Shown piece after piece: positions 56,087 to 64,000 of a DNA stretch of 64,000 nt. The position numbers and the translations under genes were made by a program. Each line of letters starts with the position of its first letter. The first letter of the stretch is position 1. Source of the stretch: Eubacterium sp. MSJ-21 (lineage in GTDB: Bacteria; Bacillota; Clostridia; Lachnospirales; Lachnospiraceae); assembly GCF_018918185.1 (NCBI RefSeq), contig NZ_JAHLPZ010000006.1, positions 151,212 to 215,211 of the forward strand, given 5' to 3'. The notes beneath the pieces are model-generated. The model did not search any database, was not told the DNA's origin, and saw nothing but the letters and a program-made list of their open reading frames with translations.

Positions 56087-56683
56087 ATGCCTTGGTGGTT
56101 AATCATGATTATTGTCATCGTGGTAGCACTTGCGATTATGTTCGTGTTATACAAAGTCGGTGACAAGCTACAGAAGAAACAAAGCGCACAGAGAGAACAG
56201 ATGGCGGAAGCCGCTCAACCGATGAATATGTTGATCATCGACAAGAAAATGTTGCCGATGAAAGATGCCGGACTTCCGAAAATGGTAATGGAACAGACAC
56301 CGAAGCGTTACCAGAAAGCAAAGCTTCCAATCGCGAAGGTTAAGGTTGGTCCACAGATTATGAACATGATCTGCGACGATGCGATTTTTGACGAGCTTCC
56401 AACCAGAGGCGAAGTTAAAGCAATGGTCAGCGGTATTTACATTATCAGTGTCAAGAGCGTCCGCGGCAAGAAGGTTGCTCAGGAAGAAGAAACTGGCAAG
56501 AAGAAGAAAAAAGGTAACTGGCGTACACGTATGCGGAAACGTCAGGTTGAGATGCAGAAGCAGTTGAACACAGAGATGCTCGAAAAAGCAAAATCCAAGG
56601 GCAAAGACAAGCCTGTTGAGAAGTCCAAGGAAGAGCTTCGTCGAGAGAAAGAAAGAGCGAAGAAAATCAGTGACAAGATGTAA
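56087..56683 (+). CDS. Hypothetical membrane-anchored basic protein
   Basis: A 198-aa protein with one N-terminal membrane segment (about 4-22) and a very basic cytosolic part. The tail from about 130 is Lys/Arg/Glu coiled coil. The start follows AGAGGAGGATTTGAACC, 15 bases after plsC. No known domain was recognised. Confidence 0.75.
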   Translation: MPWWLIMIIVIVVALAIMFVLYKVGDKLQKKQSAQREQMAEAAQPMNMLIIDKKMLPMKDAGLPKMVMEQTPKRYQKAKLPIAKVKVGPQIMNMICDDAIFDELPTRGEVKAMVSGIYIISVKSVRGKKVAQEEETGKKKKKGNWRTRMRKRQVEMQKQLNTEMLEKAKSKGKDKPVEKSKEELRREKERAKKISDKM

Positions 56684-57578
56684 TAAGCAACCGGCAAATT
56701 TGAAAGATATTATCGGTTCCTTTACGCCATTTCTGGTCGCTGTGTTGGCACAGTATGTATTAAACTTTATCGACATTGCAATTCTTTTCTTTAAGAATAT
56801 GCATTCTGATGAGAAATCAAACAGTGACAATACGATTGGCAAGATTTTACAAATGGATTATAACCAGCCCATGAATCAGGCATACCTCGTGCTTGCACAG
56901 CATATCGTATTTCTGATTTGTTTCGGAATTTGGTACTACCGCATATTTTATCGTGGAAATATCGTATCTGAAAACGAAACTTCCGAAGATAATACAAAAG
57001 GACGCATGAAAAATATTTTTTCATGCGTCTGTTCTATACGGACTCCATTTTTATTGCTTGCCGGTGTTGCAATCCAGATCATGGTGGACGGAATTCTGAA
57101 TCTGGTAAGTCCCCTCTTCCCGGATACATTTGCAGCCTACTACGACCTTGTATCCAAGGCGGTCGGTGTAAACCGTGCAGTTCCGATGATGATTGCAACC
57201 TTTGTGATTGCCCCGATCGGCGAAGAATTGTTCTTCCGCGGTGTGATCATGGGGTATGCGAAGCGCTACATGCCACCTGCCATAGCTATCCTGTTTCAGG
57301 GTGTGCTTTTCGGGCTGTACCATGGCAACATCGTACAGGGCATCTACGCATGCATCTTAGGATGTCTGCTTGGATTTGTGGCTTACAAAGCGGACACACT
57401 GCTTGCAAGCATGATCCTACATTTCAGCATCAACCTAAGTGTGCTGTTCATTCCATCTGTATGGTTTGAGGACACGTTACGATGCAGTATCATTACGGCT
57501 GGCGCGTTGGTGCTTACGGTGCTGTTCGTATGGCTGGCGATGAGAAAGAAGAAAGAAACGAAAAATACAGAAAAATAA
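56670..57578 (+). CDS. CPBP-family intramembrane protease
   Basis: A 302-aa membrane protein with about eight hydrophobic segments. The CPBP/Abi motifs are complete: GEELFFRGVIMG, FGLYHGNIVQG and ASMILHFSINL. The most likely start is GTG at 56670, inside the end of the previous gene (14-base overlap); a TTG at 56699 is possible. Family members include type II CAAX proteases and bacteriocin self-immunity proteins. A 29-base palindrome lies in its coding sequence at 57001-57029. Confidence 0.85.
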   Translation: MTRCNKQPANLKDIIGSFTPFLVAVLAQYVLNFIDIAILFFKNMHSDEKSNSDNTIGKILQMDYNQPMNQAYLVLAQHIVFLICFGIWYYRIFYRGNIVSENETSEDNTKGRMKNIFSCVCSIRTPFLLLAGVAIQIMVDGILNLVSPLFPDTFAAYYDLVSKAVGVNRAVPMMIATFVIAPIGEELFFRGVIMGYAKRYMPPAIAILFQGVLFGLYHGNIVQGIYACILGCLLGFVAYKADTLLASMILHFSINLSVLFIPSVWFEDTLRCSIITAGALVLTVLFVWLAMRKKKETKNTEK

Positions 57579-57581
57579 AAG

Positions 57582-57624
57582 AACCGGATGGATTTACATG
57601 TTTGTTGTAATCCATCCGGTTTTC
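57582..57624 (+). terminator. Terminator after the CPBP gene
   Basis: AACCGGATGGATT pairs with AATCCATCCGG around a short loop, followed by TTTTCT. It closes the malQ-plsC-CPBP series. Confidence 0.85.
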
Positions 57625-57654
57625 TATGCTTACTTAATCATCTGTATGGCATAC

Positions 57655-58101
57655 CTAATCCGCTAAATTATGCACATGCACCTTCATTTTCCGTTCCATC
57701 GGCGACTCATTTCCCATCTCCATCGTATATTGCAGTGCAAGACGCAAGGAAAACTCCTCTGCCAGAACAGCCGCCTCATAATCGATACCCTCTGCCGTGT
57801 GCAGGAAATGCTTCGTCTGCAAGGTCACCGGAATCGAACCATAGCCGGTTGCATATTTCGTATGATGCGTTAAGCCATGTTCATATACGAAGTCCGAGTT
57901 CAACTCGCCACTCCGTGTCACGCGGAGCCGGTTGTCGGAGAACAGCATCGTGCAGCGTGTCTTGTGTCCATCACCGGACACATCCTCCACGTAGGTAAGC
58001 TTCATCCCCTGTTCCGTCATGTTTGCCAGCGCAGTTGCCTGCGAGCGCATCACTTCACCGGTCTCCACATCTACATTTTCAAACTCAATGACTGCTTTCA
58101 T
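57655..58101 (-). CDS. DUF1934 (YwiB-like) beta-barrel protein
   Basis: A 148-aa protein with the DUF1934 pattern (LTYVED near the start, HTKYATGYGSIPVTLQTKHF in the middle, LALQYTMEMG late), a small calycin-like barrel. Its start overlaps the ddl stop by one base (TAATG). Function unknown. Confidence 0.85.
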   Translation of the reverse strand: MKAVIEFENVDVETGEVMRSQATALANMTEQGMKLTYVEDVSGDGHKTRCTMLFSDNRLRVTRSGELNSDFVYEHGLTHHTKYATGYGSIPVTLQTKHFLHTAEGIDYEAAVLAEEFSLRLALQYTMEMGNESPMERKMKVHVHNLAD

Positions 58102-59153
58102 TATGGACGTTCCTTTGCCATCTCGATCAACGTCTCTACCAGACTTTCAATCGAATATCCCTTATCCTTCCAGAGCATCGGATACATACTGATGGAAGTA
58201 AAGCCAGGTAATGTGTTGATCTCATTAAATACGACCTCGTTCGTATCCTTCTCCAGGAAGAAATCTACACGGGAAAGCCCGAATCCATCCAGCGCATTGA
58301 AGATTGCAACCGCGTCCTTCTGCACTTCTGCCTCTTTTCCGTCCGGAAGGTCAGCACCGATCACAGTCTTCGACTCTGCATTGTTGTACTTGGCATCGAA
58401 ATCGTAGAATTCTGCTGCCGCAAGAATCTCACCCACGCGGGATGCTTTTGTACCCTTGCCATAGCCAAGGACAGCGCACTCGATCTCACGACCGACGATC
58501 GTCTCCTCAACCAGAATCTTATAATCATGCTTTGCAGCTTCCTTCAGTGCAACAACCAATGCTGCACGGTCATCTGCCTTGGAAACACCCTTGGAAGAAC
58601 CTGCCTTGGATGGCTTTACAAATACAGGATAAGAAAGCTTTGCTTCCACGCGGGCTGTCACCTCGTCGATATCATCCAATTGTTCTGCCAGCACCGGCAC
58701 ATAAACAGCCTGACGGATTCCAAGTGTATCAACGACCAGCTTTGTATAGAACTTATCCATAGATGCAGCCGAAGCAAACACACCACATCCGACATATGGG
58801 ATATCTGCCATCTCGAACAATCCCTGAATCGTTCCATCCTCCCCATACATGCCATGCAATACAGGGAAAATCACATCGATCGGCTGCACCTTCATCATAT
58901 CGTCCTGCGAAATGATAAGTCCGCCCTTTGTATCCGGGGAAATGATTGCAGAAACGGAACTTTCCTTCCAGCTTCCATCTTCGATACCTGCGATATCTTC
59001 TACAAGCTTCCACTCACCGTCTTTTGTAATTCCGATCAGGAACATATTGTATTTCTCAAGATCTACTGCTTTGGCAATTGTAACAACTGACACGCAGGAT
59101 ACTTCATGCTCAGATGAGCGGCCGCCAAATATAACTGCTAGATTCTTCTTCAT
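58101..59153 (-). CDS. ddl: D-alanine--D-alanine ligase
   Basis: A 350-aa ATP-grasp enzyme of peptidoglycan synthesis. Motifs: VIFGGRSSEHEVS, FPVLHGMYGEDGTIQG, FVKPSKAGSSKGVSK, and the metal site FNEINTLPGFTSISMYP. In VanA-type ligases the region around the second substrate differs; here the Tyr-containing loop and family pattern look like ordinary D-Ala ligases. Confidence 0.95.
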   Translation of the reverse strand: MKKNLAVIFGGRSSEHEVSCVSVVTIAKAVDLEKYNMFLIGITKDGEWKLVEDIAGIEDGSWKESSVSAIISPDTKGGLIISQDDMMKVQPIDVIFPVLHGMYGEDGTIQGLFEMADIPYVGCGVFASAASMDKFYTKLVVDTLGIRQAVYVPVLAEQLDDIDEVTARVEAKLSYPVFVKPSKAGSSKGVSKADDRAALVVALKEAAKHDYKILVEETIVGREIECAVLGYGKGTKASRVGEILAAAEFYDFDAKYNNAESKTVIGADLPDGKEAEVQKDAVAIFNALDGFGLSRVDFFLEKDTNEVVFNEINTLPGFTSISMYPMLWKDKGYSIESLVETLIEMAKERP

Positions 59154-59201
59154 GGTTTTTGCCTTTCTTAGGAAATAATTTATTTCCCATATTATAGCAA
59201 C

Positions 59202-60038
59202 TTAGAAGGTATCCTGCAACCATTCAAGAATCTTTAACTTTACTTTGATATCACCGGGCTTTATGTCCCGCTTCACGAATAATTTCTCGTAACTTTCTTC
59301 GTCGAGTGCCTGTGCGAGCTTCTCTGCATCTGCCGAATCGACAACCGCGCCCGCGTCCATCGTGTAGCACATCATCGGATACAGCATGCACCAGAAGTTC
59401 TCGCCTCTTGCCTCACCGATATCTATACGCAGTGCCCGGTAGGTTCCTGCAGGAAGCACCAGTTCCCCATATTCCCGAATCGGGAATTCCTCTCTCGTAA
59501 TATATGCTTTTACATCGTAATGATAGCCTGCCTCCTCGACAACTGCACGCGCAGTGTTGCGGATTTCCGATAAATTCTGCGCCAGATACAAGATTGCTTC
59601 ACTGTCATTTTCTGCTTTCTGCAAATCTTCCGCAAGCAAAGCAAGCACTGCATCCCGCACCTCATATTTCAAAGCAAGATCTGTCTCACTGTCACTGTTT
59701 GCACGCACATGGAACCGCACCACAACATCTTCCGGGCTTTTTAGCGCATCCTCATAGACATCCGCACAGATACCGCTTTTTTCTGCAACATCATCCACAT
59801 CGCCTGACAGACTCTCTGTTTTACCGCTATCTCCAAACACAGCTTCAAGATCTGCCTGATCTTCATCGCTAATTTTCTGACCTGCAAATAGCATTTTCAT
59901 ATTGCCCTCGCGGAACAGACTGACGACATCACGGACACTCCCGCCTCCGGCAATATGCATCACACTCGTAAGTAAGATCCCGCCACATACGCCAAGCAGA
60001 ATTCCGACCATCGCTCCTTTTAGAATCTTATACCCCAT
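59202..60038 (-). CDS. spoIIR: Stage II sporulation protein R
   Basis: A 278-aa exported signalling protein with an N-terminal membrane segment (about 8-30). The SpoIIR domain (about 110-250) is clear: RFHVRANSDSETDLALKYEV, FPIREYGELVLPAGTYRALR and IGEARGENFWCMLYP. It is made in the forespore and triggers SpoIIGA to activate sigma-E. The start MGYKILKG follows GATGGAGGAGTTCGTT. It lies between gerB and ddl. Confidence 0.92.
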   Translation of the reverse strand: MGYKILKGAMVGILLGVCGGILLTSVMHIAGGGSVRDVVSLFREGNMKMLFAGQKISDEDQADLEAVFGDSGKTESLSGDVDDVAEKSGICADVYEDALKSPEDVVVRFHVRANSDSETDLALKYEVRDAVLALLAEDLQKAENDSEAILYLAQNLSEIRNTARAVVEEAGYHYDVKAYITREEFPIREYGELVLPAGTYRALRIDIGEARGENFWCMLYPMMCYTMDAGAVVDSADAEKLAQALDEESYEKLFVKRDIKPGDIKVKLKILEWLQDTF

Positions 60039-60068
60039 AACGAACTCCTCCATCGAAAGTTGATTTCG

Positions 60069-61655
60069 TTACAAGCTTTCCCTTCCGTAAGCAGCTTTAA
60101 TCATTTCCCGCAAAATATATTTCGCGCCATCCGCTTCCATCATGACCGGAATTGATTTCGAGATTCCCGGCCGGTGCCCAAGCTCCAGCAAGAGCGGATG
60201 TATCTCCTGCCCCGTCATATCCGCCGCGATCTGCTTCATATGTCCGAAGTCCAACTGCCGCTCGTTCTCTCTCCGGTACAGTTCTGCCGCCATCTCCAGA
60301 TTCTCTGCCTGCACATGGTAGAGTGTCTGCCTGATGCTGTTTTCCCCTTCGTACCCGGCGATATCTGCAATCACAAACGTAAACTGATACCCGTTCTTCG
60401 CTGTTTCCACCTGCATTTCCAGCGCATAATCCCGGTATTCCAACGTTTCCTTTTTCTGTTCTGTGGCGGTGAAATCATTCTGTACAAACTGTCTGCCGAG
60501 CTTTTCATTTCCGATCCATACACTTCCAACTGCAGCCAGCACAGTCAGACAGACAAACCCGATTCCCCATTTCGCACGTTTTTTCGTCTTCACCCACATG
60601 ACGATCAGCGGAAATACAATGCCGATTGCAAGATCTGCATACAGGAAATACCGCATGCCATATTTTACGACCAATTCAAATTGCATTCCATATGCAAACA
60701 GACATGCAAATGCGGACATCACGACGAATGTCAGGGCACGGCCACATTTATGCTTTACTTCACACAGCGAATACAGAAAGTCCCGCGTCTGGTGTAGATA
60801 ACCGCTCACAACCGCAAATACACCGATAATCCAGAACGCCATCACCGGATAGTCAAGCCGCGCCACCGCCCCGCCCGGAAAAGACGCCGCTTCCATCACA
60901 TTGAACGATGCCGTCGTGTCACTTGCCGTCCAGCCATAGCCAAGAATTGCCACAATAAACAGATACGCAAATACAATGGTAAATAAGACCCAGACAAGTA
61001 GCCAGATTCCCGCCATTCGGTCTTTCTCCTTCACACATGGGCGGCTGTAGAGCTGCAATTCCAACGGCGACAATGCCAGAAGAATTGCATACGCGCCCTT
61101 GAACACGCCCGATACCTCCGACTGTGATGTGATTCCCTGCATGATTGCGCCAACGTCGATATTCGATACCGAGAATACAACGATCAATATAAGTGGTACG
61201 ACCATCCACCCAAACAAAAATTCAAACATCCGTCCGCGTCCTTCCATCGACTTGGATGCACCATACAATGTAATTCCGAGAAATGGCAGAAATATCCACC
61301 ATACGGAGAAGCTTTGCAGCAGATACCGCTGCAAAATCATGGAGAAAAAGACCGCGATGAGCGTCGCACGCAGCAGATACCGTAAGGCATACAGCACATC
61401 CAATATACCGGCTGTCCATCCCATATGATTGCGAATCGCATTGATATAACCACACGGGACAAAGTCCGCAAGAAAAAACATCAACGCGCCATAGAACACG
61501 ACAAATGCGAGCCCCACCACCAGAGCCAGCACATGATATTTTCCCGCAAGCGACAATGTGATATAGGGAATCATCATCATGCTGATCGTGACACATTCGA
61601 GATAGCTCATGCGGAACCATTGCCGTTTGGAGATTTTACCGTCCGCCAGATTCAT
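60069..61655 (-). CDS. GerB-type spore germination permease with GerC-like tail
   Basis: A 528-aa protein. Residues 1 to about 375 form ten membrane segments of the spore germination permease type (SYLECVTISMMMIPYITL). The rest (about 390-528) is extra: after a last membrane stretch it has FTFVIADIAGYEGENSIRQT and ELYRRENERQLDFGHMKQIA, which resembles the final domain of GerC lipoproteins. It therefore seems to join B- and C-type parts. Its start overlaps gerA by 20 bases. Confidence 0.8.
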   Translation of the reverse strand: MNLADGKISKRQWFRMSYLECVTISMMMIPYITLSLAGKYHVLALVVGLAFVVFYGALMFFLADFVPCGYINAIRNHMGWTAGILDVLYALRYLLRATLIAVFFSMILQRYLLQSFSVWWIFLPFLGITLYGASKSMEGRGRMFEFLFGWMVVPLILIVVFSVSNIDVGAIMQGITSQSEVSGVFKGAYAILLALSPLELQLYSRPCVKEKDRMAGIWLLVWVLFTIVFAYLFIVAILGYGWTASDTTASFNVMEAASFPGGAVARLDYPVMAFWIIGVFAVVSGYLHQTRDFLYSLCEVKHKCGRALTFVVMSAFACLFAYGMQFELVVKYGMRYFLYADLAIGIVFPLIVMWVKTKKRAKWGIGFVCLTVLAAVGSVWIGNEKLGRQFVQNDFTATEQKKETLEYRDYALEMQVETAKNGYQFTFVIADIAGYEGENSIRQTLYHVQAENLEMAAELYRRENERQLDFGHMKQIAADMTGQEIHPLLLELGHRPGISKSIPVMMEADGAKYILREMIKAAYGRESL

Positions 61656-63288
61656 GATTTTCTTCCTCCTCTCCTGTTGACTTCGTCACATGGGGTTTCA
61701 GTCCGGGTATTGCCCCCTCACTCTGTTCGGCGGCAGGTCGGCTGAAACCATTCGTAGCATGTGCCTTCGTCACATGGGGTTTCAGCCTCATCCGCGCCTC
61801 CTCGCGCGCAAAGATTGGGCGTTTCCGCATCCACGAAATCGGTGCCCGTAGCACAAAATCCTGATTTGCATAGGCACGCTTGCCATTTCCAGCGACAATC
61901 GGATACATATACGGGATTCCGAAGCTCATCAGCCCCGACAGATGCACCGCGATTACCAGAAGCGCCAGAATATATCCATACAAACCCCAGATGGCAGATG
62001 GAATGATCACGAAGAATTTGAGCAGGCGGAACACCGATGCGAACTCTTCATTTGGAATTGCAAAGCTTGCGATTGCAGTCAGTGCCACGACGATCACGAC
62101 CATCGTGCTCACGATGCCCGCCTCCACCGCAGACTGCCCGACGATCAGGCCGCCCACAATACCAATCGTGTTACCAAGTGGCCCCGGCAGACGTATCCCC
62201 GCTTCACGCAAAAGCTCAAACAGAAATTCCATCAGGATTACTTCCACGACCACGGGAAATGTCACCATGCTCCGCGCTGACGCAATCGCATACAGAAGCT
62301 TCGTCGGAAGAATATCACTGTGATACACAGTAATCGCGATATAAAGTCCAGGCAGGGACACCGCCAGAAATGCCGCGATATACCGGATGATCCGTGCGAA
62401 CGTTCCAACCGCCCAGCGATTGTAATAATCATCTGACGTCTGCAGCAGCATGTTCAAATTACACGGTGCCAGAATCACCTCCGGCGAATTGTCAAATACG
62501 ATTGCCACTCTGCCTTCCGTGATACCGGCTGCCACCTTATCCGGTCTAGTCGTCGACTGAAATGTCGGAAACGGAGAATACCAATTTTCCATTAAATGCT
62601 GCGCCATCCCACTATCATAGATGGCATCAATATCATAGTGATGCATGTCCTCCCGCACGCGCTTAACCAGCTCCTCCGACGCTACATCTGCCAGATACAC
62701 AAGCGCATAGTCCGTCCGTGTGCGCTCCCCAATCGTATCCTGCTCCACGCGCAATTTTGCATCCTTGATCCGCCGCCGGATCAACGCGGTACTCTGCCGG
62801 AATCCCTCATTAAAGCTGTCCTTCGGTCCGCGCATGCCCGCTTCCGTATCATTTTCAGAGATTCCCCTAAGTGGTAATTTCTTCGACGACACGATCATTG
62901 TCTTCGCATACCCATCAATGAAGATTGCCGTATCGCCCTTCAGGATTGAACCGACGGTTTTGTCAAAGGATGTTTCCTCCTTGATATCCGCCGTCTGAAC
63001 CTCCTGATATAAGATGCTGTCCCAAACATCCTTCGCCGAGTTTCCACGCCATTCGTACGAAAGCGGCTTCAGGATTGTCTCCTCGATCATGCCGTTATTC
63101 GTCAAACCATCGATATATACAACATGCATATACACCATGCCCTCTGCCCGCTCCATCGCGAAAGACTTCTGCACTACATCCCCACAGTTTTCAAACAGGA
63201 TGCCAAGCACCTTTTTATTTTCAGCTAAGCTCCGCCGCAGCGGCACCTTGAGCTTATTGTTATCATCATACAGATCTTCTAAGTCCAT
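61636..63288 (-). CDS. gerA: GerA-type spore germination receptor subunit
   Basis: A 550-aa membrane protein of the GerA/SpoVAF family. The N-terminal soluble part carries DTIGERTRTDYALVYLADVA and VAIVFDNSPEVILAPCNLN; then about five membrane segments with LLREAGIRLPGPLGNTIGIV. The C-terminal tail repeats LKPHVTK twice, 28 residues apart, owing to a repeat insertion. The start lies behind GGAGGTTTTTTT, in the 3' arm of a terminator-like hairpin. It senses germinants in the spore inner membrane. Confidence 0.92.
   Translation of the reverse strand: MDLEDLYDDNNKLKVPLRRSLAENKKVLGILFENCGDVVQKSFAMERAEGMVYMHVVYIDGLTNNGMIEETILKPLSYEWRGNSAKDVWDSILYQEVQTADIKEETSFDKTVGSILKGDTAIFIDGYAKTMIVSSKKLPLRGISENDTEAGMRGPKDSFNEGFRQSTALIRRRIKDAKLRVEQDTIGERTRTDYALVYLADVASEELVKRVREDMHHYDIDAIYDSGMAQHLMENWYSPFPTFQSTTRPDKVAAGITEGRVAIVFDNSPEVILAPCNLNMLLQTSDDYYNRWAVGTFARIIRYIAAFLAVSLPGLYIAITVYHSDILPTKLLYAIASARSMVTFPVVVEVILMEFLFELLREAGIRLPGPLGNTIGIVGGLIVGQSAVEAGIVSTMVVIVVALTAIASFAIPNEEFASVFRLLKFFVIIPSAIWGLYGYILALLVIAVHLSGLMSFGIPYMYPIVAGNGKRAYANQDFVLRAPISWMRKRPIFAREEARMRLKPHVTKAHATNGFSRPAAEQSEGAIPGLKPHVTKSTGEEEENHESGGR
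61681..61785. repeat. Repeat inserted in frame in the 3' end of gerA
   Basis: A 21-base direct repeat (61681-61701 and 61765-61785, with CACATGGGGTTTCAG) brackets an 84-base unit. The unit contains GGGTATTGCCCCCTC, also found in the core of the 52-kb element. Confidence 0.8.
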
Positions 63289-63289
63289 A

Positions 63290-63342
63290 AAAAAACCTCC
63301 AAACTATACATAAGCTAGTATGTATGGTTTAGAGGTTTTTAT
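63290..63342 (-). terminator. Hairpin terminator carrying the gerA ribosome binding site
   Basis: AAACCTCTAAACCATACATA pairs with TATGTATAGTTTGGAGG-TTT on the minus strand, followed by seven T. The 5' arm overlaps the stop of the sensor kinase gene. The 3' arm contains GGAGG, seven bases before the gerA ATG. Confidence 0.85.
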
Positions 63343-64000
63343 GCAGAACCGCATGTGCCGTTGCTGTTTGTCTCTCAAAGGAAAGTTCAAACTCTCCATC
63401 ATATTTTTGCACGATTTTATGTATATTATGTAGTCCAAATCCGTGCCAATCCGGATTCTTCGCTGTCTCGGTAGACGATTCCCCGTCCGGCAAAATCGTA
63501 TTTACACAGTCAAAAAAGATCAGCTTCTTGTATGTTCCAATCGTAAGATGAATCTTCCGTTCTCCAATATCCAGGGGGATTTTCTCAACGGCTTCCTTCG
63601 CATTTTCCAGCATATTAGACAGGAAAAAGCACAGATCCAGATCATCAATCCCAAGCTCCTGCGGCAGCCGCCCCTGATATGTAAATAGAATCTTCTCCTT
63701 TGAAACCGCGGCTCCAAGCACACCTGAAATCACGGCATCCACAAGCCGATTTTGTGAATATATGCATGTCAGTTGTTCTGCTTCCATATGATTCCAACTA
63801 TCAACCATCGCAGTCGCTCGTGCGATTTCTCCCTTTTTGAGCAGGTCCTGCACCGTCTGCATCATATGCCGGAATTCATGCTGTCGCGCCCGCGTTTTCT
63901 CATTTTTCTCATACAACTGTACATAATAATCTCTGGTCAGCTTCTGTTCCCGCTCAAATATTCGTATTTGCTCTGCCTGTCGGTCGCTCCTTTTTTTCAG
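63329..64000 (-). CDS. GHKL-type sensor histidine kinase, C-terminal part
   Basis: The frame is open to the window edge, so about 223 codons of a longer protein are seen. It starts with a coiled coil (AEQIRIFEREQKLTRDYYVQ), then the HisKA_7-like phospho-His region HEFRHMMQTVQDLL, and the GHKL ATPase with FFLSNMLENAKEAV (N box) and HGFGLHNIHKIVQKYDG (G box). This class includes AgrC-like quorum-sensing kinases paired with LytTR regulators. The sensor region is outside the window. Confidence 0.87.
   Translation of the reverse strand: MKKRSDRQAEQIRIFEREQKLTRDYYVQLYEKNEKTRARQHEFRHMMQTVQDLLKKGEIARATAMVDSWNHMEAEQLTCIYSQNRLVDAVISGVLGAAVSKEKILFTYQGRLPQELGIDDLDLCFFLSNMLENAKEAVEKIPLDIGERKIHLTIGTYKKLIFFDCVNTILPDGESSTETAKNPDWHGFGLHNIHKIVQKYDGEFELSFERQTATAHAVLHKNL

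Overview
The window looks like chromosome from a spore-forming, motile gut-type Lachnospiraceae (Clostridia). The protein styles are those of that family: GerA/GerB spore germination proteins, SpoIIR, a DUF6128-like protein, a TSCPD protein, a soluble chemotaxis-type protein, c-di-GMP signalling and a Firmicutes-type large SRP RNA. The genus cannot be settled from sequence alone. Most genes lie on the minus strand, and ribosome binding sites are clear AGGAGG types.

Layout. 1-6.4 kb: the 5' end of a GAF-type signalling gene behind a c-di-GMP-I riboswitch with a terminator, then a 1556-aa cell-wall-anchored surface protein and a divergent MerR regulator. 6.6-10.9 kb: an aromatic 2-oxo acid operon (indolepyruvate:ferredoxin oxidoreductase IorA/IorB, a phenylacetate-CoA-ligase-type enzyme and a nicotinamidase-like hydrolase). 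11.0-20.0 kb: a raffinose-family sugar locus. A binding protein and two permeases import the sugar, a GH36 alpha-galactosidase removes galactose, a P-loop kinase probably phosphorylates the released sucrose, a GH13_18 phosphorylase splits the product, and a divergent AraC regulator controls the set. 20.0-25.7 kb: a signalling block with a hybrid histidine kinase, the relic of a second one, a PAS-(degenerate GGDEF)-EAL protein and a chemotaxis receptor.

25.9-33.5 kb is the accessory region. It holds a RelB-like antitoxin with a truncated toxin, a DUF6572-like protein, a DinD-like protein, a small HTH protein next to two related palindromes, a dead IS3-family remnant, a three-gene operon (DUF262; DUF262+DUF1524; PD-(D/E)xK nuclease) and an HNH/HTH gene relic. 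The three-gene operon is the best candidate for an uncharacterised anti-phage or restriction system.

33.7-64 kb is mostly housekeeping: RNA methyltransferases, RdgB, a C1 peptidase, PdaA-type deacetylase, MurG, a flippase, SRP RNA next to tadA, rsmA and tatD, an aminotransferase, malQ, plsC, a CPBP protease, ddl, spoIIR and gerA/gerB, ending inside a GHKL sensor kinase. Several long imperfect inverted-repeat elements sit between genes at about 35.3, 36.8, 41.0 and 52.2 kb. A piece of the same repeat family appears to have been inserted in frame into the 3' end of gerA.
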